Shown in pieces: positions 25,665-34,622 of a DNA stretch of 64,000 nucleotides. Where the stretch lies: positions 2,545,029 through 2,609,028 of the forward strand of contig NZ_CP015971.1 in NCBI RefSeq assembly GCF_001659705.1. The letters are read 5' to 3'. Source of the DNA: Arachidicoccus sp. BS20. GTDB taxonomy: Bacteria > Bacteroidota > Bacteroidia > Chitinophagales > Chitinophagaceae. The notes below the pieces were generated by a model. That model was given only the letters and a program-made list of their open reading frames with translations, did no database searches and had not been told where the DNA came from. The translations under genes were made by a program, and so were the position numbers. Each line of letters begins with the position of its first letter. Positions within the stretch are counted from its first letter, which is position 1.

Positions 25665-27263
25665 ATGAAAAATAAATTTTTAAAAATAGTTGTTATCGCG
25701 CTTTGCGTTGGGATGGTTACAAGTTGTAACAAAATGCTGGATCTTCAGCCAACCAACAGCTTTACATCAGGTACCGTATTTAATTCACTTGCAACTACCA
25801 AACAGGCTTTGGCAAAAGTATATGCAGCATGGGGACTTACCGGCAACAGTGGAAACGGAAGCTCGGATTTGTCCGGCTACGACCCTAACTTTTCCGATTT
25901 TTTAAGGTCGTTTTATTATTTACAGGAATTGCCGACAGAAGAATCAATTTGCGCATGGAACGATGCGGGTGTACCGGATTTTCACAATTTAAGCTGGGTA
26001 CCGACCAACAACCAGTTTATTGAGGGAATGTACAATCGCTCCATTTATCAAATAGATGTGGCAAATGCCTTTTTAAGGCAAACTGCGGCAGATACAGTAG
26101 AGAATGCAAATTTCAGTGCAGCCGATGCCGACTCCGTAAAAGTTTTCAGAGCCGAAGCACGTTTTATAAGAGCATATCAATATTGGGTGCTCATGGACCT
26201 GTATGGAAATCCTCCGTTTACCGATGAGAACTCTGAGGTAGGCTCTGTAAATCCTCAGCAAATTAAACGAGCCGATTTATTCAAATATGTTGAAAGTGAA
26301 TTATTGGCAATTCAAAATGAGTTGAAACCTGCCGGTCAAAATGAATATGCCCGTGCCGACCAGGGCGCAGACTGGGCTTTACTGGCGCGTTTATATTTGA
26401 ATGCAGAAGTATATACCGGAACACAGAGATATACCGATGCTATCACCTATGCCTCTAAGGTTATCAACAGCGGGGTTTACGATTTAAAGTCAAATTACAA
26501 TGAGTTGTTTTTAGCAGACAATAATGTAAATAATCCTGAACAAATATTATCGATTGCCTATGACGGAATTAAAGGTCCTACAAATGGCGGAACTACATTT
26601 TTAATGCAATGTTCTTACAATTCCGATATGGAAGCCGATGTTAATTACGGCTTTAACGGCGGAAACCTCGCGTGGGGCGGAATGCGGGCAACATCTACAC
26701 TCCCAAAATTGTTCGGCGACGATTATACCAAATCCTCAGACTCAAGAGCACGTTTGTTCTATGGCAGTACCTATGACATTGCCGACCCGAAAAACTTTAA
26801 GCAAGGCATTGCAGTTACAAAATGGAGAAATGTGAAATCCGACGGAACAATACCTGCAGGTACCGTAGATATCGCTTCTACCGATTTTCCATTGTTCCGC
26901 TTAGCAGAACAATACTTAATTTATGCAGAAGCCGTGCTTCGCGGCGGCACCGGCGGAGATATGACTACTGCAATAAGCTATTTTAATAAAATTCGCAAAC
27001 GCGCTTATGGAAATGAGTCCGGAAATGTGTCAAGTATCAATTTGAATTTGATATTGGATGAAAGGGCGCGTGAATTTTATTGGGAATGTATGCGCCGTAC
27101 AGATTTAATACGCTTCGGCAAGTTTACCTCATCGTCGTATGTGTGGCCCTGGAAAGGCGGGGCAGCCGATGGTACCGGCGTAAGCGATAAATACAATCTC
27201 TACCCGATTCCGGTAAGCGATATTCAGGCAAACCCGAATCTTACACAAAACACAGGATATTAA
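25665..27263 (+). CDS. susD: SusD/RagB-family starch-binding lipoprotein
   Basis: A 532-residue surface lipoprotein acting as the substrate-binding lid of SusC. The lipobox is MVTSC (C21), followed by the typical NKMLDLQPTN start of mature SusD proteins. TPR-like helices run through the N-terminal half (EARFIRAYQYWVLMDLYGNPP), and the family C-terminal region (FPLFRLAEQYLIYAEAVLRGG, LDERAREFYWECMRRTDLIRFG) is intact. It lies 18 bp after susC and 24 bp before the SusE-like gene, so all three are one operon. Confidence 0.96.
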   Translation: MKNKFLKIVVIALCVGMVTSCNKMLDLQPTNSFTSGTVFNSLATTKQALAKVYAAWGLTGNSGNGSSDLSGYDPNFSDFLRSFYYLQELPTEESICAWNDAGVPDFHNLSWVPTNNQFIEGMYNRSIYQIDVANAFLRQTAADTVENANFSAADADSVKVFRAEARFIRAYQYWVLMDLYGNPPFTDENSEVGSVNPQQIKRADLFKYVESELLAIQNELKPAGQNEYARADQGADWALLARLYLNAEVYTGTQRYTDAITYASKVINSGVYDLKSNYNELFLADNNVNNPEQILSIAYDGIKGPTNGGTTFLMQCSYNSDMEADVNYGFNGGNLAWGGMRATSTLPKLFGDDYTKSSDSRARLFYGSTYDIADPKNFKQGIAVTKWRNVKSDGTIPAGTVDIASTDFPLFRLAEQYLIYAEAVLRGGTGGDMTTAISYFNKIRKRAYGNESGNVSSINLNLILDERAREFYWECMRRTDLIRFGKFTSSSYVWPWKGGAADGTGVSDKYNLYPIPVSDIQANPNLTQNTGY

Positions 27264-27287
27264 TCAATACAAAATTTTATAGTGAAA

Positions 27288-28373
27288 ATGAAAAAGCTAT
27301 TAAGTAAAAAATTATTCTTTTGGATGCTTCCACTCTTTGTTTTTGGCGCATGTAATAAAGACGGAGTAAAAGTAGTTGCCACACAGGGAACCCCATCAGA
27401 TTTAACGGCGAGTACACAAGCATTAAACTACACCACAGCAGACTCCGCTAACGACGCCATTTCTTTCAGTTGGGGAGAATCCGATTTCGGATATAGTGCA
27501 GCCGTAACATATTATTTGCAGTTTAGCTATAAGGATTCAGACTTCAGTAAGGTTTATAGCTTGGCTGCCGGTAATGCACTTTCTCAAAGTTTTAAAGTCG
27601 CAGATTTTAATACTATTGTTTTAGGAGCAAAATATACCGCCGGCCAACAGAATACAGTATCCGTAAGGGTAAAAGCTCAGATAAGCGACAGCAATTATGT
27701 TTACTCCAATGTTTTACAAATAACTGTAACGCCATATCAAACAGAAAGAGTAATTACTTATCCGCCTTTGTATGTACCCGGCGATTATCAGGGCTGGGGA
27801 CCAGGCAGTGCAATCATTGCTAAGTTATATTCTCCTGCGGACAATAAAGTATATGACGGATATATTAATCTGCCAAGCGATACAAATTATTTTAAATTTA
27901 CAGCAGAACCGGACTGGGACGGAACTAATTACGGTTCCGGCGACAATATTGCCGATGGAGGTGGTTTAAGTACTGATGGAGGAGCTGGTAATCTTATGGT
28001 GGTTGGTGCCGGTTACTATTTACTTCACGCCGATATTCCTAATTTAAAATGGACAGCGACTTTGCAAAACTGGGGAATCATTGGCGACTTCAATAGTTGG
28101 GGCACAGATGTTCCTTTTGATTTCGATGAGGTAAACCAAGTTTTGGTAAAAACTATACAACTTCCGGCAGGCGGCTTTAAATTTAGAGCAAATCAAAGCT
28201 GGGAAGGAAATGATGCTAATCCAAATTATGGTGGTACTTATGACCCGACTTCGGGAAATGTCGCTTTATCTCTTGGCGGTGGAAATATTACAATTCCTAC
28301 AGCAGGCACATACAAAATTACGTTGGACTTGCGTGTTCCAAGCGAACCCGTATGTACTATAGCTCAACAATAA
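27288..28373 (+). CDS. SusE/SusF-like starch-binding surface lipoprotein
   Basis: A 361-residue lipoprotein (lipobox FGAC, C22) with the SusE/F layout: an N-terminal Ig-like SusE domain (about 35-155; DAISFSWGESDFGYSAAVTY) followed by two tandem starch-binding modules. Module 1 (about 160-260) has PGDYQGWGPG and YFKFTAEPDWDGTNYG; module 2 (about 262-355) has GDFNSWGTD and FKFRANQSWEGNDANPNYGG. Repetition of the pattern FKF..(P)W(D/E)G...NYG marks the modules as homologous. It would hold starch at the cell surface for the SusCD complex. I chose the ATG at 27288; a GTG at 27282 is in frame. A strong terminator follows. Confidence 0.88.
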   Translation: MKKLLSKKLFFWMLPLFVFGACNKDGVKVVATQGTPSDLTASTQALNYTTADSANDAISFSWGESDFGYSAAVTYYLQFSYKDSDFSKVYSLAAGNALSQSFKVADFNTIVLGAKYTAGQQNTVSVRVKAQISDSNYVYSNVLQITVTPYQTERVITYPPLYVPGDYQGWGPGSAIIAKLYSPADNKVYDGYINLPSDTNYFKFTAEPDWDGTNYGSGDNIADGGGLSTDGGAGNLMVVGAGYYLLHADIPNLKWTATLQNWGIIGDFNSWGTDVPFDFDEVNQVLVKTIQLPAGGFKFRANQSWEGNDANPNYGGTYDPTSGNVALSLGGGNITIPTAGTYKITLDLRVPSEPVCTIAQQ

Positions 28374-28388
28374 AATCTTATCTTTTTC

Positions 28389-28423
28389 AAAAGCCCTGTA
28401 TGAAAATTTATAGGGCTTTTTGT
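28389..28423 (+). terminator. Rho-independent terminator after the susCDE operon
   Basis: A 9-bp stem (AAAAGCCCT at 28389-28397, AGGGCTTTT at 28412-28420) is followed by T-rich sequence. It ends the susCDE unit 16 bp after the stop; the GH31 gene begins 20 bp beyond it, so the enzyme genes may depend on read-through or a separate promoter. Confidence 0.8.
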
Positions 28424-28442
28424 CTTTAGTCAAATTATAAAA

Positions 28443-30986
28443 ATGAAAATTCTCAGCACATCTTTAATTTTTTTAAGCGTAATCACATCATCAGTAATGG
28501 GGCAAAAAAGTTCAGTATTAATTCAGGAAGAGAGGGCGAACGGGACTGTTCAGTCGGAAAAAAACATTGTTCAAAACAAAAGCTCGACAAGGAATAACTC
28601 TCCGGTTTTATCGCCCGGGAATATAACCAAAGTAAACACCGAAGGGCAGCAAATTCTTATTCAAACCGAAAATGCCTTCGCAAAAATCGAAGCCTATTCT
28701 CCAAGCATCATTCGGGTAAGAATTGACAAACACGAATTGGGCAGGGATTTTTCTTATGCAGTCGTAGGTAAGTCTCAAATATGTAAAACCAATATCGTTC
28801 AAAATGCCGATTCCATCATATTTTCAACGGATTCGATTAAAACAATTATTTATAAAAAACCATTTGCCATTGCGTTTTATACGCCGGATGGAAAATTAAT
28901 AAATGAAGATGAGAAAGGCTTGAACACTTCATGGATTGGCGATGAAGTAACCACGTATAAAACGATGCAGCCGGACGAACGCTTCATAGGGCTGGGCGAA
29001 AAAACAGGGAATCTCGACCGAGCGGGAACAGGCTATACCAATTGGAACAACGATTCTTACGGTTACAGTACTTCGCAAGACCCGATTTATTCAACGATTC
29101 CTTTTTACATCGGTCTGCACAATCATTTGAGTTACGGAATATTTTTCGACAATACTTATCAGTCCGATTTTAATTTTGGCGCAAGCAACAATCGCTTCTC
29201 TTCTTTCGGTGCACGCGGCGGCGAGATGAATTATTATTTTATTTACGGACAAACGGTGTCCAACATTATTACAGATTATACTTCACTCACGGGACGTATG
29301 CCTCTGCCGCCGTTGTGGAGCTTGGGTTATCAGCAAAACCGTTACAGTTATTATCCCGATTCGGAAGTTTTGCGCATAGCACACACTTTGCGTGAGAAAA
29401 AAATTCCTGCGGACGGTATCACGCTGGACATTCATTATATGGATAATTACAAACTGTTTACATGGAATAAAGAGCGTTTTCCCAACCCTGTTGCGATGAA
29501 CAAAAAGCTCGAAGACATGGGTTTTAAGACTACTGTAATTGTGGATCCGGGAATCAAGGCAGAGAAAGATTATCCTGCGTATGAAGATGGATTGAAGAAT
29601 GATATTTTTGTAAAATATCCCGATGGAACACCGTGGACGGCACAGGTTTGGCCCGGCTGGTGCAACTTTCCCGATTTTACAAGCACGAAAGGCCGCGAGT
29701 GGTGGAAACAGCAAGTGAAATTCTTTGCAAATACAGGCGTGGACGGCATTTGGAACGACATGAACGAGCCTGCAAGCTGGGGAAACAAAGTTCCGTCGAA
29801 TGTAATTTTTAATTATGATGGACAACCGACGACCATGTTGCAGGCGCACAATGTTTTTGGTATGCAAATGGCGCGCTCAAGCTATGAAGGTGCCAAAGCA
29901 TTGTTTCCGCGCCGCCCGTTTGTACTTACACGCGCGGGTTATGCAGGTTTGCAGCGTTACACCGCAATATGGACGGGCGACAACCGTTCAGAAAACGACC
30001 ACATGATTTTAGGCGTAAGATTGTTGAACAGTTTAGGTTTGTCGGGTATGCCATTTACCGGCATGGACATCGGCGGCTTTACCGGCAACCCATCTATTCC
30101 TTTGTATGCACGCTGGATTCAGTTAGGTTCATTTTTTCCTTACTTCAGAAACCACACGGCGGTAAATACAAAGTCGTCTGAGCCATGGACTTTCGGCGAA
30201 GAGGTTACAGAAATTGCACGCAATTTTATCAGCCTGCGGTATAAATTGCTGCCTTATTTGTACTCGACTTTTTATGAAGCCACGCAAGACGGATTGCCCA
30301 TTATGCGCAGCTTGGCGATTGATTATACATTTGACGACAAGGTGTATGACACTCGCTATCAGAATGAATATTTATTCGGTAGTTCTATTTTGGTATTGCC
30401 CTATCAGGGCGATGCGCAGTTTGGCGAAGCGTATTTTCCAAAGGGAAAATGGTATGACTTCTTTTCCGGAAAAATACAGAACGGTAATGAAGAAAAAATA
30501 CTGAAACTTAATTACAGCAAGCTCCCTATCTATGTTAAAGAAAGCAGCATTATCCCGATGCAATCGCTGATTCAGACAACGGCGGAAATGCCGAAAGACA
30601 CGCTGTACCTGCATATTTATAAAGGCGATGTGGATAATCAATTTGTTTATTACGAAGATGACGGAGAAAGTTACAAGTATCAAAACGGCGATTATTACAA
30701 GCGTTTGATGCAATACGATGCAGCAAATAAAACCATTCGTTTGGGAAAAGTTGAAGGAAATTTCCCCTCGAAATTCAAATACATAAAATTGATTTTGCAC
30801 GGCTTTGATGCAACGGATAAATTCTCTGTAAATGGCGCTGTTGCTGACTTTGCGAAAGATTTTGTTGCTCAGCTCGTTCCCATTTCGAGGTTCGACCCGC
30901 AAGGTGTTTCCAATCCTGTTGAAGGCGAAGATGTGTTGAGTTGTACGATTAAGAATAATTCGGATGCAATCGAACTAAAATATTAG
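28443..30986 (+). CDS. GH31 alpha-glucosidase, secreted
   Basis: An 847-residue glycoside hydrolase family 31 enzyme that removes glucose from the non-reducing end of alpha-glucans, filling the role of SusB in the Bacteroides sus system, although SusB is GH97. Signal peptide about 1-20; N-terminal beta-sandwich to about 250 with RFIGLGEKTGNLDR; catalytic barrel with nucleophile D439 in IWNDMNEP and acid/base D513 in WTGDNRSEN; C-terminal beta domains with YYEDDGES. Residues 25-60 after the signal are a low-complexity Ser/Asn-rich linker. It starts 20 bp after the susCDE terminator. Location is probably periplasmic; no lipobox was seen. Confidence 0.94.
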   Translation: MKILSTSLIFLSVITSSVMGQKSSVLIQEERANGTVQSEKNIVQNKSSTRNNSPVLSPGNITKVNTEGQQILIQTENAFAKIEAYSPSIIRVRIDKHELGRDFSYAVVGKSQICKTNIVQNADSIIFSTDSIKTIIYKKPFAIAFYTPDGKLINEDEKGLNTSWIGDEVTTYKTMQPDERFIGLGEKTGNLDRAGTGYTNWNNDSYGYSTSQDPIYSTIPFYIGLHNHLSYGIFFDNTYQSDFNFGASNNRFSSFGARGGEMNYYFIYGQTVSNIITDYTSLTGRMPLPPLWSLGYQQNRYSYYPDSEVLRIAHTLREKKIPADGITLDIHYMDNYKLFTWNKERFPNPVAMNKKLEDMGFKTTVIVDPGIKAEKDYPAYEDGLKNDIFVKYPDGTPWTAQVWPGWCNFPDFTSTKGREWWKQQVKFFANTGVDGIWNDMNEPASWGNKVPSNVIFNYDGQPTTMLQAHNVFGMQMARSSYEGAKALFPRRPFVLTRAGYAGLQRYTAIWTGDNRSENDHMILGVRLLNSLGLSGMPFTGMDIGGFTGNPSIPLYARWIQLGSFFPYFRNHTAVNTKSSEPWTFGEEVTEIARNFISLRYKLLPYLYSTFYEATQDGLPIMRSLAIDYTFDDKVYDTRYQNEYLFGSSILVLPYQGDAQFGEAYFPKGKWYDFFSGKIQNGNEEKILKLNYSKLPIYVKESSIIPMQSLIQTTAEMPKDTLYLHIYKGDVDNQFVYYEDDGESYKYQNGDYYKRLMQYDAANKTIRLGKVEGNFPSKFKYIKLILHGFDATDKFSVNGAVADFAKDFVAQLVPISRFDPQGVSNPVEGEDVLSCTIKNNSDAIELKY

Positions 30987-31049
30987 TTAATAATGAATTG
31001 CGATGTATAAAAATGGAAATGTATTGTGAGAAATTGAAACCCTTTGCAT

Positions 31050-31107
31050 CGTCATCCCGAATTTATTTCGGAATCTCTTGAGATGCTGAAACAAGTTCAG
31101 CATGACG
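31050..31107. repeat. REP-like double hairpin, intergenic
   Basis: Two hairpins lie back to back: an inner one with TTCGG/CCGAA arms (within 31056-31072) and one with arms ATGCTGAA (31083-31090) and TTCAGCAT (31096-31103). The outer ends CGTCAT (31050-31055) and ATGACG (31102-31107) are also complementary. The CGTCATCCCGAA...TTCAGCATGACG pattern is a familiar intergenic repeat type in bacterial genomes. Confidence 0.7.
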
Positions 31108-31151
31108 CGCATAGGTTTTCAACATTTTTCAAATCATCTTCAGCGATGGCT

Positions 31152-31200
31152 GTGTGAAGCGAGGGCGCTTCACACGATTATTCTGTCGCTTCATGGCGAC
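31152..31200. repeat. Pair of stem-loops upstream of the neopullulanase-like gene
   Basis: A 10-bp stem (GTGTGAAGCG at 31152-31161, CGCTTCACAC at 31166-31175) with a 4-nt loop is followed by a second stem GTCGC (31185-31189)/GCGAC (31196-31200) only 21 bp before the ATG at 31221. It may be a repeat remnant, or it may affect translation or mRNA stability of the amylase gene; there is no U-tract. Confidence 0.5.
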
Positions 31201-31220
31201 TTCATAAAAATGATTTTATA

Positions 31221-33068
31221 ATGAAACGACTTTTTTTATTGCTCACTTTTTGTTTTTTTCTTTTCGCTTCCCACGCGCAAATACCCGCATTGGAAAGAGT
31301 GGAACCCATGTTTTGGTGGACGGGAATGGTCAATCCGAAACTGCAACTGCTGGTACACGGCAATAAAATTGCGGATTACCAAGTACAATTAAAATACGCC
31401 GGCGTTACGCTCGAAAAAGTAAACAAGGTTGAAAATCCTAATTATCTTTTCCTTGACTTGTTGATTGATAAAAATGCACAGCCCGGCAAGTTCGATATTA
31501 TTTTTTCACAAAAAGGAAAAAAGACTTTGCGTTATGTGTATGAATTAAAGCAACAGGATAATGCTATCAAAGCGCAAGGCGTTACCGATAAAGATTTGAT
31601 TTATCTCATCATGCCTGATAGATTTTCCAATGGCGATACCACCAACGACAGAATTGCCGGAATGAAAGACCAAACGCTCAACCGTGACTCCATGTATTAC
31701 AGACACGGTGGCGATTTGCAGGGAATTATCAATCATCTGGGTTACTTAAAAAATTTGGGTGTAACGGCAATTTGGCTCACGCCCGAAATTGAAAACGATA
31801 TGTCGCACGCATCCTATCATGGTTATGCCGCGACGGATTTATACAAGATTGACCCACGCTACGGAACGAACAAATTATACAAAGAATATGTGGAAAAATG
31901 CCATGCGCTCGGTATAAAAGTGATAAAAGATGTGGTGCCAAACCATATTGGTTCGGAAGGTTGGATGATGCAGGATTTGCCGTTCAAAGACTGGCTGCAT
32001 CAATGGAAAAATTATACCAATACCAATTATCGCGACCAGCCTTTGATGGACATTCACGCTTCTGCTGCTGACAGGAAATCGCAACTCGATGGTTGGTTTG
32101 TTCCTTCGATGCCGGATGTAAATCAGGATAATCCTTACGTGCAAAATTATTATATACAAAATTATATCTGGTGGATTGAGTATGCCGGCATTGACGGGTT
32201 TAGAATTGATACTTATCCGTACAACGACCCGCAGTTTATGGCAAATTGGGCGAAAGCCATCAATGCACAATTCCCCAATTTTACACTCTTCGGCGAAACA
32301 TTTGTACAGACGGTTGCGGAACAAGCGTTTTATACCGAAGGAAACACCGTCAATCGCGGGTTTGATACACATTTGCAAGGCGTTACCGACTATGCTTTGA
32401 ACGCGGCAATCTATGAAGCGTTGAACGGAAAAGATGGTTGGGATAATGGCGTAAACCGTTTGTACGAAACGCTTTCGCAAGATTTTTTATACAAAGATGC
32501 AACACGCAACAGTATCTTTTTGGACGACCACGATGTGAGCCGATTCTATTCCGTTGTCGGCGAAGATTTTGACAAATACAAAGAAGGCATCGGAATACTT
32601 TTGACGATGCGCGGCATTCCCGAATTGTATTACGGAACAGAAATTCTGATGAAGAATTTTGATGCGCCCGACGGACTTGTGCGTGAAGATTTTAAAGGCG
32701 GTTGGGCAAATGATAGTGTAAATAAATTTACTGCACAAGGAAGAACAGATTCGGAAAACATTGCCTTTAATTATGTAAAAACATTGGCGAATTTTCGCAA
32801 AACAAGTTCAGCTTTGCAAACAGGAAAGTTGATGCAGTTTGTTCCCGAAAATAATATTTATGTGTATTTCCGTTATGATGCTCAACAAACAATCATGATA
32901 ATCGTAAACGGTAACGATACGCTGAAAACCCTGCAAACACAACGTTTCAGCGAAAGAACAGATGGTTTTACAAAAGCAATGAATGTAATTACAAAAGAAA
33001 ATATTCCGGATATAAATTCAATCCTTCTTCCTAAACATTCAACAACAATACTTGAGTTGGAAAAATAA
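31221..33068 (+). CDS. GH13 neopullulanase/cyclomaltodextrinase-like enzyme (SusA-like)
   Basis: A 615-residue secreted alpha-amylase-family enzyme. Signal peptide LLLTFCFFLFASHAQ; N-terminal cyclomaltodextrinase-type beta domain (about 22-125; VEPMFWWTGMVNPKLQLLVHG); then a complete (beta/alpha)8 barrel. The four GH13 regions are present: DVVPNH, nucleophile D330 in GFRIDTYP, acid/base E359 in LFGETF and D438 in DDHD. The MPDRFSNGD motif is typical of the CDase/neopullulanase group and of SusA. It would cut imported maltooligosaccharides or pullulan in the periplasm. It is 9 bp upstream of the sugar symporter gene, so the two are probably co-transcribed. Confidence 0.94.
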   Translation: MKRLFLLLTFCFFLFASHAQIPALERVEPMFWWTGMVNPKLQLLVHGNKIADYQVQLKYAGVTLEKVNKVENPNYLFLDLLIDKNAQPGKFDIIFSQKGKKTLRYVYELKQQDNAIKAQGVTDKDLIYLIMPDRFSNGDTTNDRIAGMKDQTLNRDSMYYRHGGDLQGIINHLGYLKNLGVTAIWLTPEIENDMSHASYHGYAATDLYKIDPRYGTNKLYKEYVEKCHALGIKVIKDVVPNHIGSEGWMMQDLPFKDWLHQWKNYTNTNYRDQPLMDIHASAADRKSQLDGWFVPSMPDVNQDNPYVQNYYIQNYIWWIEYAGIDGFRIDTYPYNDPQFMANWAKAINAQFPNFTLFGETFVQTVAEQAFYTEGNTVNRGFDTHLQGVTDYALNAAIYEALNGKDGWDNGVNRLYETLSQDFLYKDATRNSIFLDDHDVSRFYSVVGEDFDKYKEGIGILLTMRGIPELYYGTEILMKNFDAPDGLVREDFKGGWANDSVNKFTAQGRTDSENIAFNYVKTLANFRKTSSALQTGKLMQFVPENNIYVYFRYDAQQTIMIIVNGNDTLKTLQTQRFSERTDGFTKAMNVITKENIPDINSILLPKHSTTILELEK

Positions 33069-33077
33069 TTTTTGTGA

Positions 33078-34619
33078 ATGAATACTTCGCAACGTCCAAA
33101 TAAACCGCGGCTTTCAACGGCGCAAATCATCAACATGAGCGTTGGTTTTTTCGGCATTCAATTCGCTTTCGGATTGCAGAATGCGAATGTAAGCCGCATC
33201 TTCCAAACGCTTGGCGCCGACATTGATTCCATTCCTATTTTGTGGATTGCCGCGCCGCTCACGGGCTTGATTATTCAACCATTGATTGGTCATGTGAGTG
33301 ACAAAACATGGTTGGGAAAATTAGGAAGACGACGACCGTTTTTCTTCATCGGAGCGTTGCTTGGTTCATTGGCATTGTTCTTTTTTCCGCAGGTAGGCGC
33401 GTTGTGGATTGCCGCAATTTTTCTTTGGATTTTAGATGCTTCCATCAATGTTGCGATGGAGCCTTTCCGCGCGTTTGTGGGCGATATGCTACCCGATGAA
33501 CAGCGCACTTCGGGCTTTGCCATGCAAAGTTTTTTCATTGGTTTGGGCGCGGTTATTTCGTCGGTGCTGCCTTATGTTTTGACACATTTTCATGTGAGCA
33601 ACGAAGCGCCGAAAGGCGTTATTCCCGACTCGGTAAAATATTCTTTTTACATAGGCGCAATTGTTTTTATTGCTGCGGTGCTTTATACCATTTTTACAAC
33701 AAAAGAATATTCACCGGAAGATTTTAAAAAATTCGGCTTGATTGAAGAAACGCACGAAGCGAACATAAAAACGCCTGCGAAAAAGTTTTTATCAAAAGGA
33801 ACTACTTGGTTAATTATAGGACTAATACTTTCGGCATTATTATTTTTCTACAATAAAAATCATACAGACAATCCTTTGGAAAAAGAGTTGTATGTTTTAA
33901 GTTTTGGAATTGCAGTTTACGGTTTGTTTCAGCTCATTGCCTTTTTATTTTTAAAGCGAAATAATAAAAACGGATGGGTGGAAATTGCTGATGATTTGAA
34001 CCATTTGCCGCACACGATGCGCAAACTTGCGGTGGTACAGTTCTTCACATGGTTTGCATTATTTTCCATGTGGATTTATTCCACGCCTGCATTGACTCAG
34101 CATATTTATAACACTACGGATTCATCGTCCAAAGCATACAATGATATGGCAAACTGGGTCGGTGTCATGTTCGCTTGTTATAACGGTTTTGCGGCGTTGT
34201 TCGCTTTTGCGCTTCCTTTTCTCGCAAGAAAATTATCGCGTCCTGTAACACACATGATTGCTTTAATCTTCGGTGGCTTGGGTTTGATTTCTTATTATTT
34301 TTTCAAAACAGAAAATACATTAATCATCAGTATGCTCGGCGTGGGCTTTGCGTGGGCAAGCATTTTATCCATGCCTTATTCCATGCTTACGCAGGCATTG
34401 CCGCAAAAGAAAATGGGCGTATATATGGGCATTTTCAACTTCTTTATTGTGATACCGCAAATACTTGCCGCAACATTGTTGGGCATTTGTACAAAAAGAT
34501 TGTTTCATGGAAATGCAGCAATGACAATGGTTTTAGGCGGTGTGTCTATGATCGTAGCAGCATTGCTTACACTTCGGATTAAAGATGCTGCCATGAAAAG
34601 ATATTATAAAAGCTATTAA
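33078..34619 (+). CDS. SLC45-type MFS sugar:H+ symporter (probable maltose transporter)
   Basis: A 513-residue inner-membrane protein with about 12 hydrophobic helices. The N-terminal part (SVGFFGIQFAFGLQNANVSR, PLIGHVSDKTW, GRRRPFF) is typical of the SLC45/GPH-like branch of the major facilitator superfamily, which moves maltose or sucrose with protons. A central cytoplasmic stretch (about 205-245) is charged. It lies between two GH13 genes (9 bp and 3 bp spacings), so its cargo is most likely maltose or short maltodextrins made by them. Confidence 0.9.
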   Translation: MNTSQRPNKPRLSTAQIINMSVGFFGIQFAFGLQNANVSRIFQTLGADIDSIPILWIAAPLTGLIIQPLIGHVSDKTWLGKLGRRRPFFFIGALLGSLALFFFPQVGALWIAAIFLWILDASINVAMEPFRAFVGDMLPDEQRTSGFAMQSFFIGLGAVISSVLPYVLTHFHVSNEAPKGVIPDSVKYSFYIGAIVFIAAVLYTIFTTKEYSPEDFKKFGLIEETHEANIKTPAKKFLSKGTTWLIIGLILSALLFFYNKNHTDNPLEKELYVLSFGIAVYGLFQLIAFLFLKRNNKNGWVEIADDLNHLPHTMRKLAVVQFFTWFALFSMWIYSTPALTQHIYNTTDSSSKAYNDMANWVGVMFACYNGFAALFAFALPFLARKLSRPVTHMIALIFGGLGLISYYFFKTENTLIISMLGVGFAWASILSMPYSMLTQALPQKKMGVYMGIFNFFIVIPQILAATLLGICTKRLFHGNAAMTMVLGGVSMIVAALLTLRIKDAAMKRYYKSY

Positions 34620-34622
34620 AAA

